From Amoebophrya sp. A120 (Eukaryota; Sar; Dinophyceae; Syndiniales; Amoebophryaceae), in contig CAJINV010000004.1 of assembly GCA_905178155.1 (NCBI GenBank), positions 4,071,555-4,135,554 of the forward strand: DNA of 64,000 nucleotides. The letters are read 5' to 3'. The notes below the pieces were generated by a model. That model searched no databases. It saw only the letters and a list, made by a program, of their open reading frames with translations, and was not told the origin of the DNA. The translations under genes were made by a program, and so were the position numbers. Positions within the stretch are counted from its first letter, which is position 1. Each line of letters starts with the position of its first letter. This document shows, one piece after another, positions 44,201 through 55,179 of this stretch.

Positions 44201-47200
44201 GAGCTCGAGTACGGGGAAGCGAAGCGATATATGCAGTGCCTCGGGGCCATGTTTAAAGAAGAGAAGCCGGACAACGTGACCCCGTTTCTCACCGCGGTGA
44301 AAGCGAAACCTTACCTCAACGGAGAAAAGTGCGGACCCATTCACCTCCGCGACCAGAAAGAGCTAGAGCAGTTCGCGCGAAAGCACACGGAACGGCTGAT
44401 CCGCGCGTACCGCCCGCTGTACGTACGCTGCCGAAAGCACCAGAATGTCGAGGATAAGGTTGGGGAGCGGGAATTCCCGGAGTCGTACAACCGGAACTGG
44501 GAAAGATTTACCAGAACTGACGAAGAAAAAGAGGCGTTGAAAAAACAGGCGCAGGACAAGGCGGTCGAATCCCTCGAGCGGACAGAGGAACGAGACCTCC
44601 TTTTGGACGGGGAGGAAGATTTTGTGCAGCCGGTGGACGGGGAGCCAGACCGACTGACCGATAACTTCTCTTTGCTCGCGAAGGAAGTGAAAAAGTGCGA
44701 AGAAAGCGGGATGCTGGACCCAAGTTCCGCGGTGCAAAAAAAGGCGGTGCAACGACTGGTCACCGGGGCGAACAACATGGTGGGGATCGGGGGGCACAAG
44801 AAAGATTGCTTGGAGGTACGAGGAAGTACGTGCTGTTGCATAGGTGTGCACATTCTCATTCAGTGGTTGAGCTCGTTTGTATTGAAAATGCACGGTTCTG
44901 GACGTGGAAGTCGTAGAAAAAATGGTCCACAATCATAAAACCCGATGAATTACAACAAACATCAAAAATAAAAAATACGACATCACAGCTCTACGGCAAA
45001 TTTACGGAGGCAGTCCGGCTGCGCGAAACCATGCCCGGCAACCCGTCGCTGCACGACGCCGACTATGAATTGCAAAAGTATCGTACTCGTATAAATGCAT
45101 TACAAATTTCCTCAGCATGAGAAATAAAATTTGTAATGCGGATTTGACTTAACAAAAAGATTTGTAATGCATGATTGCAATACGAACGCGATGCTTTTGC
45201 ACAGGATACCGACAGCTTTTTCTCGGACCAGGAGCGAGAGAACGCCCAAGTGCTCGTGTCCAATGCAAATATGTCTGGGTCTGAAAGAGTACAAACTTGT
45301 GATGCGCATTTCAGAACACCGAATAAATCATGCATAGGCAGCAAAACTTGCCGGCCCACTTTCTGTCACCAAAATGGGGGATTTGTCATGCGGACTCGGC
45401 ATTGCGAGCGCTTCTCCTCGAACCCTGTGATGCTAGAGCTTTCATGCCACACCTTCTGTGTCATGCAACAACAGCATGACTCTTCCAGACCCAGACATTT
45501 TTGCATTTGATAGCTTGTGTCTCGCGACAAAGAAGGCCGGTGGGTGAAGGCCCCAGCTGGGGAATTTCCGGAGTTCCAGGACACTGATGACGCCGTCGAC
45601 CACTTTAGCAGGGTTTCCGGCGACTTCGTCGAGATCCGCAACCCGGACACAGACATTGCCCGGATTCCCGCCGCCTGCGCGTCCGCAGACGAGCCCTACG
45701 ACTTCGAATTTTGGATCTCGCAGCCGAAGGGACGGAGCATTGACTGGCCGGTGTATGCAGTGCAACAGGATACTTAGTGTATGATCCTACTCGTACGCCT
45801 ACTGACTGCAGTTCTTATGCAGGACACAATACCTGAAGATCCTGAGTCAGCTTCTGCATTACAGGCCCCGCATCTTAAATGCATTTCGTACTAGAGTAAG
45901 GTGAAAAAACTTTACATTTTGTAATGCATACCGTGCACCAGGAGCAGATCCAGGCGGAGCGGGACGAGACCCTGGATTTTGGGATGCAGCAGTTCAAAAA
46001 GTTCGAAAAAGCGACGGAACCGATCGAGGACAAAGCGAAGGAAAGTTTGAAATTGTTGGATAAGGAAGCTAAGATGAATATGGGGCAGAAAATCCTCGAC
46101 AGGTACCAATACGAGTATGAGAAAGAGGTCGGGGAGTTGTCTTCCGGAGCCACTAACTCGTCCACCGGAACTACAAATCAAGGCCCTTTATGCGAGGACG
46201 AATTCTTGCCGTACAACGGAGATCGCGACCCTGAGATCGACGACGGCTTCCAGCATTGTCCTAACCCGGACCGCCCCTTTGTCCTGCCGGGAGAACAAGC
46301 GCGCTGCGCGGACCCCGCGGAGTGTGGACCGGGAGACCAGAGTGTGTGCTGCGGTCCAAAAAGCGCCTTGGATCTGTTCGCAGAGAAGACGCAGTTTGAA
46401 AAATTGATGCAGGACGAAGACGTGCCCACCGAGGAGTTCGCAGAGGAAGTCCGGCGCTTTGCCGGCAGACACCCGATGTGGCTCGCGAAAGTAGAAGAGA
46501 CAGAGCCACCAGACGTCGCATCGGTTCCTGTTGTAAATGGTAAGCCGGACATCAGCGAGACAGTGCAGAAAATGGACGGAATTTTGCTGAACGTCAAGGA
46601 GAAACGTATCGAAGTGGAGGAAATGCGAAAACTATCCTGTGCAAAAGTATCGTACTCGTACTAATTGCAGATATGCATGACAAATCCAACTTTATACCTG
46701 AAATAGCATGACAAATTGACAAATTGACTTTTTTTCTTGGGAGAATTTGTAATGCATTTTATACTACTTAGTACGATGCTTTTGCAATGCATAAAAACAC
46801 GACATCGACAATCTCATCGGGGATCGAGACCGGCCGCCGGACTTGACGACTGCGGACAAACACGCCAAGTACCACAGTTTCCGCCGGAAGTTTGAGCACG
46901 CGTTCGCACGAGCGCAATTCACGGCGAAAGATGTGCTATGGAAGCTGGAAGATAACCCGCCACCTCCACCGGAGGTGGACGATGTTGAAAAAGGGGAAGA
47001 TGTTGACGATGCCCTGATCGGAAACGAAGGCGACAACGATGCAGATGACGATGCTGGTGATGATGCCGATGCGGCAGACGGGGCGGCGGGAGACAGCGTT
47101 GAAGGCGGAGATGAAGGGGCGGACGCGGGTGGGGATGAAAATGAGCCCGGTGGTGAACAAGAGCCTGGTGGTGCCGCCACCTCAGCGTTGCAAATTTCAA

Positions 47201-50200
47201 TGTCGAAAGGAAAAGAACAAGCAACGCATGATGGGGCTGCTGATTTCTTCGGCAAAAGGAAAATTACTATTACAGAACGGGGCGGGCCTGTAGCAGGAAA
47301 TATGCCGGGACTGGACCAAGTTCAGAAAACAACAACAAACTTTGCGGATGACACCACTAGTACGGGAGATGTGAAGGATGATGATGCGGCAGGAGCTGCT
47401 GCCGGGGGTGACGACGCAAACAGTACGGGCACAACTGATGATGCGAACGGCACGGCAGACGATGGTGATGCGGATGCTGCAACTACCTCAGCCAATGGAC
47501 AAGAACAACAAGCTGCTGTCAAAAATGCCGTGGACTATGGAAGTGTCAGGATTGAAATCGTCAAAGTTGAAATAGTTTGCGATGCATAAAATGCAACCCA
47601 CAAAATGCCTGTCTTGCAGAGTAGGCAAGGGAGGCCGATTGTGAGCCTGTTTAGGGTTTGAAATAGAGCTGCTAAAGTGGCATGACAAAAGCAGTCTCCT
47701 GTGCCCAAACAGCATGACAAATTGGATTCCGGTGCTCGGAAAATTTGTCATGCGCCGCTTGATAAGTGGGCTTTCGACTGGTATTGGTTTTATGCATGAC
47801 AATAACTATTTCAACTTTGACGATTTCAATCCTGACACTCCCATATGGACGATGCGAAGTCTAAGCCTCCGTTTCAGTTTGTGAACCTGCGCAAAATCCA
47901 CCATCTCGAGATTCAGAACTCGCAGTGCAAGGCCGGGAAATACTTCCTGCACTGCGCGCCGAGGGACATGGAGAAGAATAGGAATGAGTACAAGTGCAAA
48001 TTTCTGTACCGGAGTCCTTTACCAAGTAACGAAGAAAAGTCCCACCGGACGTACGAATACCCGCCGAAGCCGGGCGTTATCTGCAACGACTTCCACACAG
48101 AGAAGGATTGCCCGGGCCTGACGTGCGAGTGGGACGGGAAGAACCAGCGCTGCGGCACGCGGTGCGGGCGGCTGTTCGGGTCGAGGAAACATCTGTGCAC
48201 GCGCGTCCGCGGCTGCCAGTGGAACGAACGGATGGAGAAATGCCAGAACGTGTGTACCCGCGCCTCCGGGCCGGAAACCTGCTCGGCGGAAGCGTGCACC
48301 TTTGACGAGGCACAGAACGTGTGTCGGGACGCGTGCCACACCTTCCCCGACGAGGAGCACTGCGGCAAGCAACTGCAGTCCAGCCACTGCCACTGGGACC
48401 CGCAGGTGAACGGCGTGGGAGCCTGCGTCGACAAGGAGGGGTGCCAAAGTCCCCCACAACCAGACTTCTGCCGGGAGAATTGCGGGTGCTGGGCGACCCG
48501 GGTGGAAGGGGCGAAGCAGTGGGAGAATACTTGTGGAAATTTGATCACAAAAGAAATCCAGGTGAAAAGATTCATCAATGCCGATCCCGAGTACGTGAAG
48601 AAGATGAAAAAAATTCATGGGGAAAATTGGACTGCACCTACCGACTGGGAGCTGCTGCGCGACGTGGCGAAGCAGATAAAACATCAGCACCCGGTCTGCA
48701 CGTGTCAACATTGCGGGGGGAAATACCACGACGGGTACACTTTTAGCCACAAGGGCCACTTTGAGCACGGGTTCTTGTTCGGGCGCGTGGACAAGGAAGC
48801 GGACTGCGCGGGGCATTGTGACGGAGACACCGGGGGCAACTTGCACTGTGTCGGCTTCACGTTTGACCCGAAAAATCACTGGTGCTATCTGTACGCGAAC
48901 AAGATCGAGGTGCTGGGCCGGAATAAGCCACATGAAATAGCAGCTGATGTTGACGCAGGAGCTGGGGCTCCTGGTGCGGGGGCTGATGATAATGGTGCAG
49001 CAGGAGGAGCTGCCCAACAAGAAGGTGAACAAGAGGGGGGAATACACAAAGAGCAAGGAGGAGCCGGAGATGGAACTAATAATACGTCGACAGAACAAGG
49101 CGGCGACGGAGGTGGTGCTGCACCACCGGCAGGAGGAGATAACAATGCTGCAGATGAGGGGCAGAACCAGGAGAAGGGAGCTACAGGTGGCAAGAAAAAT
49201 AACGACGGCGATACCTCGTCCTCTCAGTTGGAGATCGGACGCGCTCGAGAAGTGACTGCGTTCGCTGCAGATGGAGATGGCGGAAGTGAGACGAAAAATG
49301 GCGGAGATGATGATAAAAATGCAACTAAAGATGAAATAGATGAGAAGCCCGCTGGTGCAGTTGCAGGTGGTGCGAACGCCGGTGATGATGAAATAGATGA
49401 GAAGCCCGCTCCTGCAGTAGTACAACCCCCGTCCGGGAGCAATCTGGAGCACTTCCTGAACGAGTACGAAGATGAGATGGACGATGTAGTAGGCTCGGAG
49501 ACGAGCGGCCCCCCACGTACCTTTCTCAAATGCGCCCCGCGGTTCTGCGACGTGAAACACCACGACGATCGCTACGGGGTCGCGGGTGGGCTGTGTCGCT
49601 GCCCGGGCAGCGGCCAGTACCACTGGGTGGGTGACGCGAAAACCTTTTGCGGCACCCAGCCGCAGAAACAGCCAAAGTGGACGCAGCGGTTTGAAATTGA
49701 TCACGAACCAGCAGAAGACGGTGAACAAAATAAGGATACCGAGGGAAACGAAGAAAAGCCCCCGAAAGAGCCGAAAGTCGACACGTGCATCGGCGGCCAG
49801 ACGCTGGGCGACACGTGTCACTTGCTGACGCCGGGGGATAAACCCCGGAAATGGAGCGGGAACGCAGTGACCTGCTCCGCTTCGAAAAAATTCGAATGGG
49901 AAAAGGCTTTTGTCGGGGTGGCCGGGCAACCGAACCGCAAGCCGTGGGTGGACCCGGAGGTGGTGGAGACGATTTATGGGAGACAAATTTTGTTCCGTAA
50001 ACGACGTACTATGACAAATAGATTTCGCCAACTTTTTCGAAAGTGCCTCTTGTCATGCGGAATAGATTAGCAGGAAATAAGCGAAAGTCGTGCAATTTTG
50101 CTTAATGTAATGCAGAAACCGCATGGGGATGGGTGCGTCTGCGTCGTCGTATGCGGCAAATTTCTTGTGGAAGCGATTGGGAAGCAGGAGACCAAGCCCG

Positions 50201-53200
50201 CGATTTTGAAGCGCGTCTGTCCCACCTGCGCGCCGCCTTACCGGGAGATCTTCCTGCGCGTGCACGACCCGACGCTGCGGGGGGACAAATTTGCGCCGCT
50301 CTGGCGGGGGATCAGCGGGGACACCACGACGGGGGACGAGAAACGATACCTGAATCACGACAATTGGAACGGAAAGGGCGGAAATTGGAACGTCTCGCTC
50401 TTTTCCACCATGAAAGACGCGATGGCCTGCCAAAGGGACGAGAACGTACGGGAGCTGCCGGCGCCGGACGCGGTTTTCGGCGACTGGAAACCCTGTCCGG
50501 GGTCGTTATGCATTGCAAAAGTACCGTACTCGTATAAATGCATTACAAATCTTCTCAGCATGAGAAATACAATTTGTAATGCTGATTCAGCTTAAAAACA
50601 AGACTTGTATTGCATGACTGCAATACGAGTGCGATACTTCTGCACAGGATAGTCGTGGCAGTTTGGCGACGCGATGGACGGAGAGGAAAAGTTTCCCTGG
50701 GGCGTGGCCCCGTCGGAGGGCGAGCAGAAGGTGATGAAAGCCGTCAAGGTGAAAGTCGTCGAAGCCGCGAAAGTGGCGGAAAAGGAAGCGAAGTTAGCTG
50801 CGATGACAAATAGCAGTGAGTTGGAACTCGGCCGGGAGAAGGTCGTGGATGTTCACGCCTTCGAGGACAAAACTTCCACCGCCTTCGAAGACAACCTGTT
50901 TCAAGACGATGCTGGCCTGTTGCAGGCTTCATCAGCAGAAGGGTCTTCAGGAGGTGCAGCAACAGGAACAGCTGGAGAAGATGAACAAGGGCATCAAGCC
51001 GCACCAGCCGAAGAGCCCACCCACGACTCTCCGGAGCCTGCTCCAGCGGAGGTTCCTGGAAATCCGGCAGGCGACGAGAATCCGATATACGCCGATCCGG
51101 ACAGCGTGACCATCGAAGAACAGGCGGAGCGGCTGGGGCTGACGAAGGATAGTGACTATGCACGGCAAATTTTGATTTCCCGTACACGCAGTACAACAAG
51201 CATGACAAGATTATGCCGCGCCATCATGACAAAAGATGTGCCGCCCCTTTATATGGGGCCGCCCTGCCCTTAGCCTTCCAACATGACAAAAGTAGATGTG
51301 CCGAGCTTAATAAAGCATGCCACTTCATCCTTGTCAACATGCTGCGTAGGATTGGAGGAAAGCTGTGTCATGCAGAAACAGCATGATCAGGTGCACCACG
51401 TGTAGTACGGGAAAAAACTTCCTGTGGATAATCACGTTACCTGGTTTATTTACCGCGGCCCGCCCACAAAAGAGGAGGATTTGGAGCCGGCGGGCAACGA
51501 CTGCGAGATCTTCTGGAATAGTAATTTAGGCCGGTGGCACATGGCACGAACGTCCGCACTGGACAAGGCCATGTACGTGAGTCCGCCTGCCACCCACGTT
51601 GCGCCTGACAAGCGCGCGTTACTTTTTCCGGTAAACGCAAATCTCATCGTGAAACCACCGGGAGGGGAAGACATGGAGGAGCAACGGGAAGCACAAGCGG
51701 GGGCAGGAGCTGCGGCAGCAGACGGCGGCGGAGCGAACAATGATCAAGACGGTGTTGATGTTGATAACGATGGAGATAAGGAAAATAACATCCTCGGCGA
51801 TGACGCTTCTGACGCAACTTCGCAGTTGGAGGTGGGGCGGGAAATTCTTATGAACTACAAGAGCAAATCTTCCCGGCGTGCGGCTGGTGGTCCAGGATCC
51901 AGGAGAACGCGACAAGAACAACCTCATCTCTTCAACGAAGATGGTTTCTTGGATGGTGACACAGGAATATTCGCAAACGATGCTCTCTACGACAATCCCG
52001 GCTCTTCGATCCTGCAGGCTGCGATTTCTGCTAAAAAAGCGAAGGACAAACAGCGGAAAGGCGATATGTTAGCGGCTGCCCTCGCACCGGAACTTCTACA
52101 ACCGTGGCGGCGAGCGAAACGAAACACGAAGAAACGTGCCTTTTACGAGCGACTGGGCGAATACTTGTTTCCGCACAGAAATACGGAAGAAGATGAACCG
52201 ACGTCATTTCAGCAGCAAGAGCCGCCCTCCGCAGGAAGCCAGCACAAGATGATGAAGACCTCCACGTTTTTCGGCGGTAATTTATCCACCTCGTCCACCG
52301 ATGATCATCATCTGCTCACGCAGCCCCCGCGGAAGCTGAAGATGAAGTTCATGACGAAGAACCAAATCGCGCAAGAGAAGCAGCTCGCGTCCTTCCTCGC
52401 TAGTACAACGACTACCAGCTTTGAAGGATCCTTAGGCGGCATGGCACCGGTCGATTTGGTCAAGGGTGACACCGAGAAAGTTCACCTCTCTGATGCCATT
52501 CCGGACAAGATTGACTTGGATATGAACGTGGACATTGGTTCGCTCGTCAAGAACCCTCTCAGCGTAGTAAACGACGTTGCAGGTCTCGGAGCAAAATCCG
52601 CCTATGCCGCAATGACGTACGGCGGCTTGCATGCGAAAGACGCGTTTGCGTACTTGGCGAACGTCGCCTCGGACAACGTTGCGGCCGGGTACGCGCTGAT
52701 GGGAAAGCCGGGGTACGGGGTGCGGTCTGGGGAGGAGATGAATTTGTGGAAGAAAACCAGAAGCGACATCCCCAGCATGGTGGAACAGAACAACCCGGTA
52801 AGTGTAATTTTGAAGCCAGAGGAGGAGTACATGGCGGACGTCTCCGCCGACGAGGAGACAGACTTACTCGTCGCCGCCCAGCGGCAGATAGAGCAGGACC
52901 AGGCAGCGGCGCACGCACAGGAGGTGGAAGACGGCGACTTTGCGGGCGACGGCGATGTGCCGGAGATTTTGCCGAAGGAGCCGGGTGAAACCGACCCGGC
53001 GATTGAAGGTGCAACGAACAATCCAGACGACGAAAACCTCCTTGCGGATGGTCCAGAACTCGAAAACCCGTCGCCAGAGTTGCTGGCCGCCCACATCCGC
53101 GTGCAAAAAGTGAAGCAACTGACGGAGCAGCAAGCGAAGCAGATCCGCTTATGAACTCCTGCAAAAGTATCGTACTAGTAGTAATTGCAATTATACAAAT

Positions 53201-53991
53201 TGACTCAGCATGACAAATGGAATTTGTCATGCGGGTTTGCCTATAAGAAATGGATTTGTAATGCATGAACGCAATTAGTACGAGTACGATACTTTTGCAA
53301 TTCATACCGCTCCCGGCGGATCAATTTGACAAAAGACCCGGAGACCGTGCCGACCGAGGAAGCGTACAACGAATGCTCCCTGGACATTGCGAAAGCGCTG
53401 AATCTCCAAACCAACGAGCAGCACGCCACGACGCTCCTGGCGATGGGGCAGCCGGAAGCCGCGAAAAAGTGGACGGACCGAGACCCCTCCATGGCGCTTC
53501 GGGCGTACAAGAGGCTGCAAGAAACGCTGAATCCGGCCTTTGGCACCGCGTTTGAGGCCGCGTCGACCGCTTCGCAAGCGGGGAAAGCGAAAGCGGGGAG
53601 TGCGTATACGAAAGCGCGGGACCTGGCGAAACCGCTGCTAGGCCCGACGCCGGCAGAAAAGGCGGCGATGGAGCAGGAAGCGTTCACGGCGGCAAAAGAA
53701 CGGTACCTACGTGACGAACTGGAGAAATTGGAAAAACTCGAGGGTGGAGGGGACGGGTCGTCAGGAGGAGCAGGTTCTTCGGCAGACGAGGGGAAGGAGG
53801 AGGGGAATGCCAATGCGCCGGGTGAAGTAGATGCGACCGATGAAGGCCAAAAAGGGTACCTAGACAGATTGAAGTCTTATTTCTCTGGTGGAGGAGGCGG
53901 AGACGATGTGTCGTCAGCTTCTGCTTCAAGCGAAGATACAGGTTCGTCTAAACCGTCCGCAGGGGACGAGGTCGCGCAAAAGCACGCGTGA
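41300..53991 (+). CDS. Giant Cys-rich protein with PAN-like domain, 3462 residues
   Basis: Exons: 41300-42577, 42839-44815, 44989-45063, 45214-45256, 45518-45753, 45936-46632, 46799-47535, 47851-49974, 50179-50506, 50657-51156, 51436-53149, 53312-53991. They total 10389 nt (3463 codons). Ten of eleven introns are introners. Residues about 1760-1890 hold four Cys modules of the form C-x-W/F-x(6-8)-C-x(3)-C (CEWDGKNQRCGTRC, CQWNERMEKCQNVC, CTFDEAQNVCRDAC, CHWDPQVNGVGAC). A PAN/apple-like segment follows at about 1975-2040 (DCAGHCDG, HCVGFTFDPKNHWCYLYA). Acidic Gly/Asp linkers separate the ordered parts, and a motif S-Q/E-L-E-[ILV]-G-R recurs four times. The second exon has Pro/Leu repeats (VPGLKAPGVHMPTLENFLPA). 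No signal peptide is seen at the chosen ATG. Cys-rich and PAN modules suggest an extracellular or surface role, as in the gene at the left edge; function unknown. Confidence 0.8.
42578..42833 (+). mobile_element. Introner element, family E
   Basis: Left end TATCCAGTGCAAATATGTCT and right end AGACATATTTGCAATGCATA pair. The repeat CATTT is perfect (42573-42577, 42834-42838). Splicing joins GAT GCA TTT to TAC GAA in frame. Confidence 0.93.
45064..45208 (+). mobile_element. Introner element, family C
   Basis: It starts TATGAATTGCAAAAGTATCG and ends GATGCTTTTGCACAGGATA. The repeat CCGAC is perfect (45059-45063, 45209-45213). Splicing gives GAC GCC GAC AGC TTT in frame. Confidence 0.94.
45257..45512 (+). 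mobile_element. Introner element, family E, mutated left end
   Basis: The left end reads TGTCCAATGCAAATATGTCT, so the usual TATC has become TGTC. The right end is GACATTTTTGCATTTGATA. Flanks GCTCG and GCTTG differ at one base. Splicing gives CTC GTG TCT CGC GAC in frame. Only a 43-nt exon separates it from the family C element upstream. Confidence 0.88.
45754..45930 (+). mobile_element. Introner element, diverged family C
   Basis: It starts TATGCAGTGCAACAGGATAC and ends TTTTGTAATGCATA. Flanks CGGTG and CCGTG differ at one base. Splicing gives TGG CCG GTG CAC CAG in frame. It carries GCATTACAGG and TTGTAATGC words inside. Confidence 0.85.
46633..46793 (-). mobile_element. Introner element, family C, reverse orientation
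   Basis: It starts TATCCTGTGCAAAAGTATCG, the complement of the usual C right end, and ends GATGCTTTTGCAATGCATA. The repeat AAAAC is perfect (46628-46632, 46794-46798). Splicing gives CGA AAA CAC GAC ATC in frame. Confidence 0.93.
47536..47845 (+). mobile_element. Introner element, family B
   Basis: It starts TATGGAAGTGTCAGGATTGA and ends TCAATCCTGACACTCCCATA. The repeat TGGAC is perfect (47531-47535, 47846-47850). Splicing gives GCC GTG GAC GAT GCG in frame, so the ATG at 47845 is not a gene start. Confidence 0.95.
49975..50173 (+). mobile_element. Introner element, family F, mutated right end
   Basis: It starts TATGGGAGACAAATTTTGTT and ends AAATTTCTTGTGGAAG, where GATA has become GAAG. The repeat CGATT is perfect (49970-49974, 50174-50178). 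Splicing gives GAG ACG ATT GGG AAG in frame. Confidence 0.85.
50507..50651 (+). mobile_element. Introner element, family C
   Basis: It starts TATGCATTGCAAAAGTACCG and ends GCGATACTTCTGCACAGGATA-like. The repeat GTCGT is perfect (50502-50506, 50652-50656). Splicing gives GGG TCG TGG CAG TTT in frame. Confidence 0.93.
51157..51430 (+). mobile_element. Introner element, family F
   Basis: Left end TATGCACGGCAAATTTTGAT and right end AAAAACTTCCTGTGGATA pair, with TTTCCCGTAC on one side and GTACGGGAAA on the other. Flanks GTGAC and ATCAC match at 3 of 5. Splicing gives GAT AGT GAC GTT ACC TGG in frame. Confidence 0.88.
53150..53306 (+). mobile_element. Introner element, family C
   Basis: It starts TATGAACTCCTGCAAAAGTA and ends ATACTTTTGCAATTCATA. 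The repeat CCGCT is perfect (53145-53149, 53307-53311). It brings a TGA just after the exon, but splicing gives ATC CGC TCC CGG CGG in frame, so the protein continues to 53991. Confidence 0.93.
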
Positions 53992-55179
53992 GTTGTAATA
54001 AACAGAAGCTCTTAATAATAGACTCAAACGACGTAGTAGAGTAGAAATCGTCGAGAACAAGACTGGAGATGCGCACGAAGAGCTCATAAGCGAGCCGGAA
54101 ATCGGCAGCAACACGGGACAGGAGCGCCAGAACTGCGAAGAAGTCATGTAGGATGTAGATGTGATTCGTGGTCGTTGTGTGGACACGGTGTAGTTTGGTA
54201 CCGCCGGCCCTTTAGCACGCGGTTACATCGAGGAGCTTTTGTTTCTGGTCATGACCATCTGGATTCTGAAATTGCAATTTACCGCAAAGCACGGCCTGAT
54301 GAACTTTTTTTGCCTTAAATTCGATAATTTTGTTCGAAGAAAGAGAAACTAAGGTGCGCGGGATGAAAATAACTACACGTAGAAACTGAAACAAGTTCTT
54401 CTGCCCTGTCAGTTCTCTCTGAGATTATGTTGTAAGATTCTGCTGCTCAAATCCAAATCATGATAAGTCAGAACAAATAAGTTGTAGGTTGCTGCTCTTC
54501 AAAGTGTAAGCAAAAAAGATTTTATTCTGCTGTGTTCTCAGTCTGAACGATGATAGACAGACCACAGAGAAGTGATGAAAGAAGACTGAAAATTTATTTT
54601 TAGTAGCGACGTCAGTGGGATTTTAGTTTTACAAATTGCAATTCCAAGTGGTTCTGGTTCCTGTAGATTTACTATTACTTCTTTTTTTCCAACGAGGTTC
54701 CTAGATTAATCAAGGAAAAACGCGACGACATCGTCCTTCTTGTGGGAAACAAAGACATTCTTTATTCTTGTGTATTCAGACGAGGATCTCCACCTTCACG
54801 ACCAGATGACTCGCAGTTTCTAAGTAGATCCTCTTGGCTTTCTGGTTCCTTGAGCTTTAAGTTCCAACCACGACAAAGAAATTTATGAAAATCGCTCATG
54901 TAATACATGAACTTGATCTTCCTCGAGCAAAAGAACGCAGTAGCAATACGATCTACCAGCCCGTGAATTAAAATCTACAAACATGTTGAAACACGTCGTG
55001 AAAAATCTCAATCACAACAGCGATTCTAGTTGAACCATTGGCGACCGGAGTTAGTTTCAGTTTCACACAAACATCAATAATGGATGAAAATATGCTGAAT
55101 ATGTGCTAGTAATCAGGAACAGCAGTGAAAAATTAAAAATCACTAGCCTTACACTGCCCTTTCGCAGCTGATAAAAATC
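53992..55179. other. Intergenic region, AT-rich
   Basis: No gene is supported in about 1.2 kb between the Cys-rich gene and AQR. It is rich in A and T, with frequent stops in all frames. Confidence 0.5.

Noticed and set aside
48019-50031. 670-residue open frame on the minus strand
   Set aside because: It is the antisense shadow of the Cys-rich exon, where GC-rich codons remove stops. Its product has no recognisable features.
47845-50070. Separate gene starting with ATG at 47845
   Set aside because: The ATG lies at the end of a family B introner and its repeat copy. Splicing joins the frame to the exon before it, and the end at 50070 lies inside the next element.
53150-53155. TGA at 53151-53153 as the end of the Cys-rich gene
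   Set aside because: It belongs to the first bases of a family C element with perfect CCGCT repeats; the frame continues to 53991.
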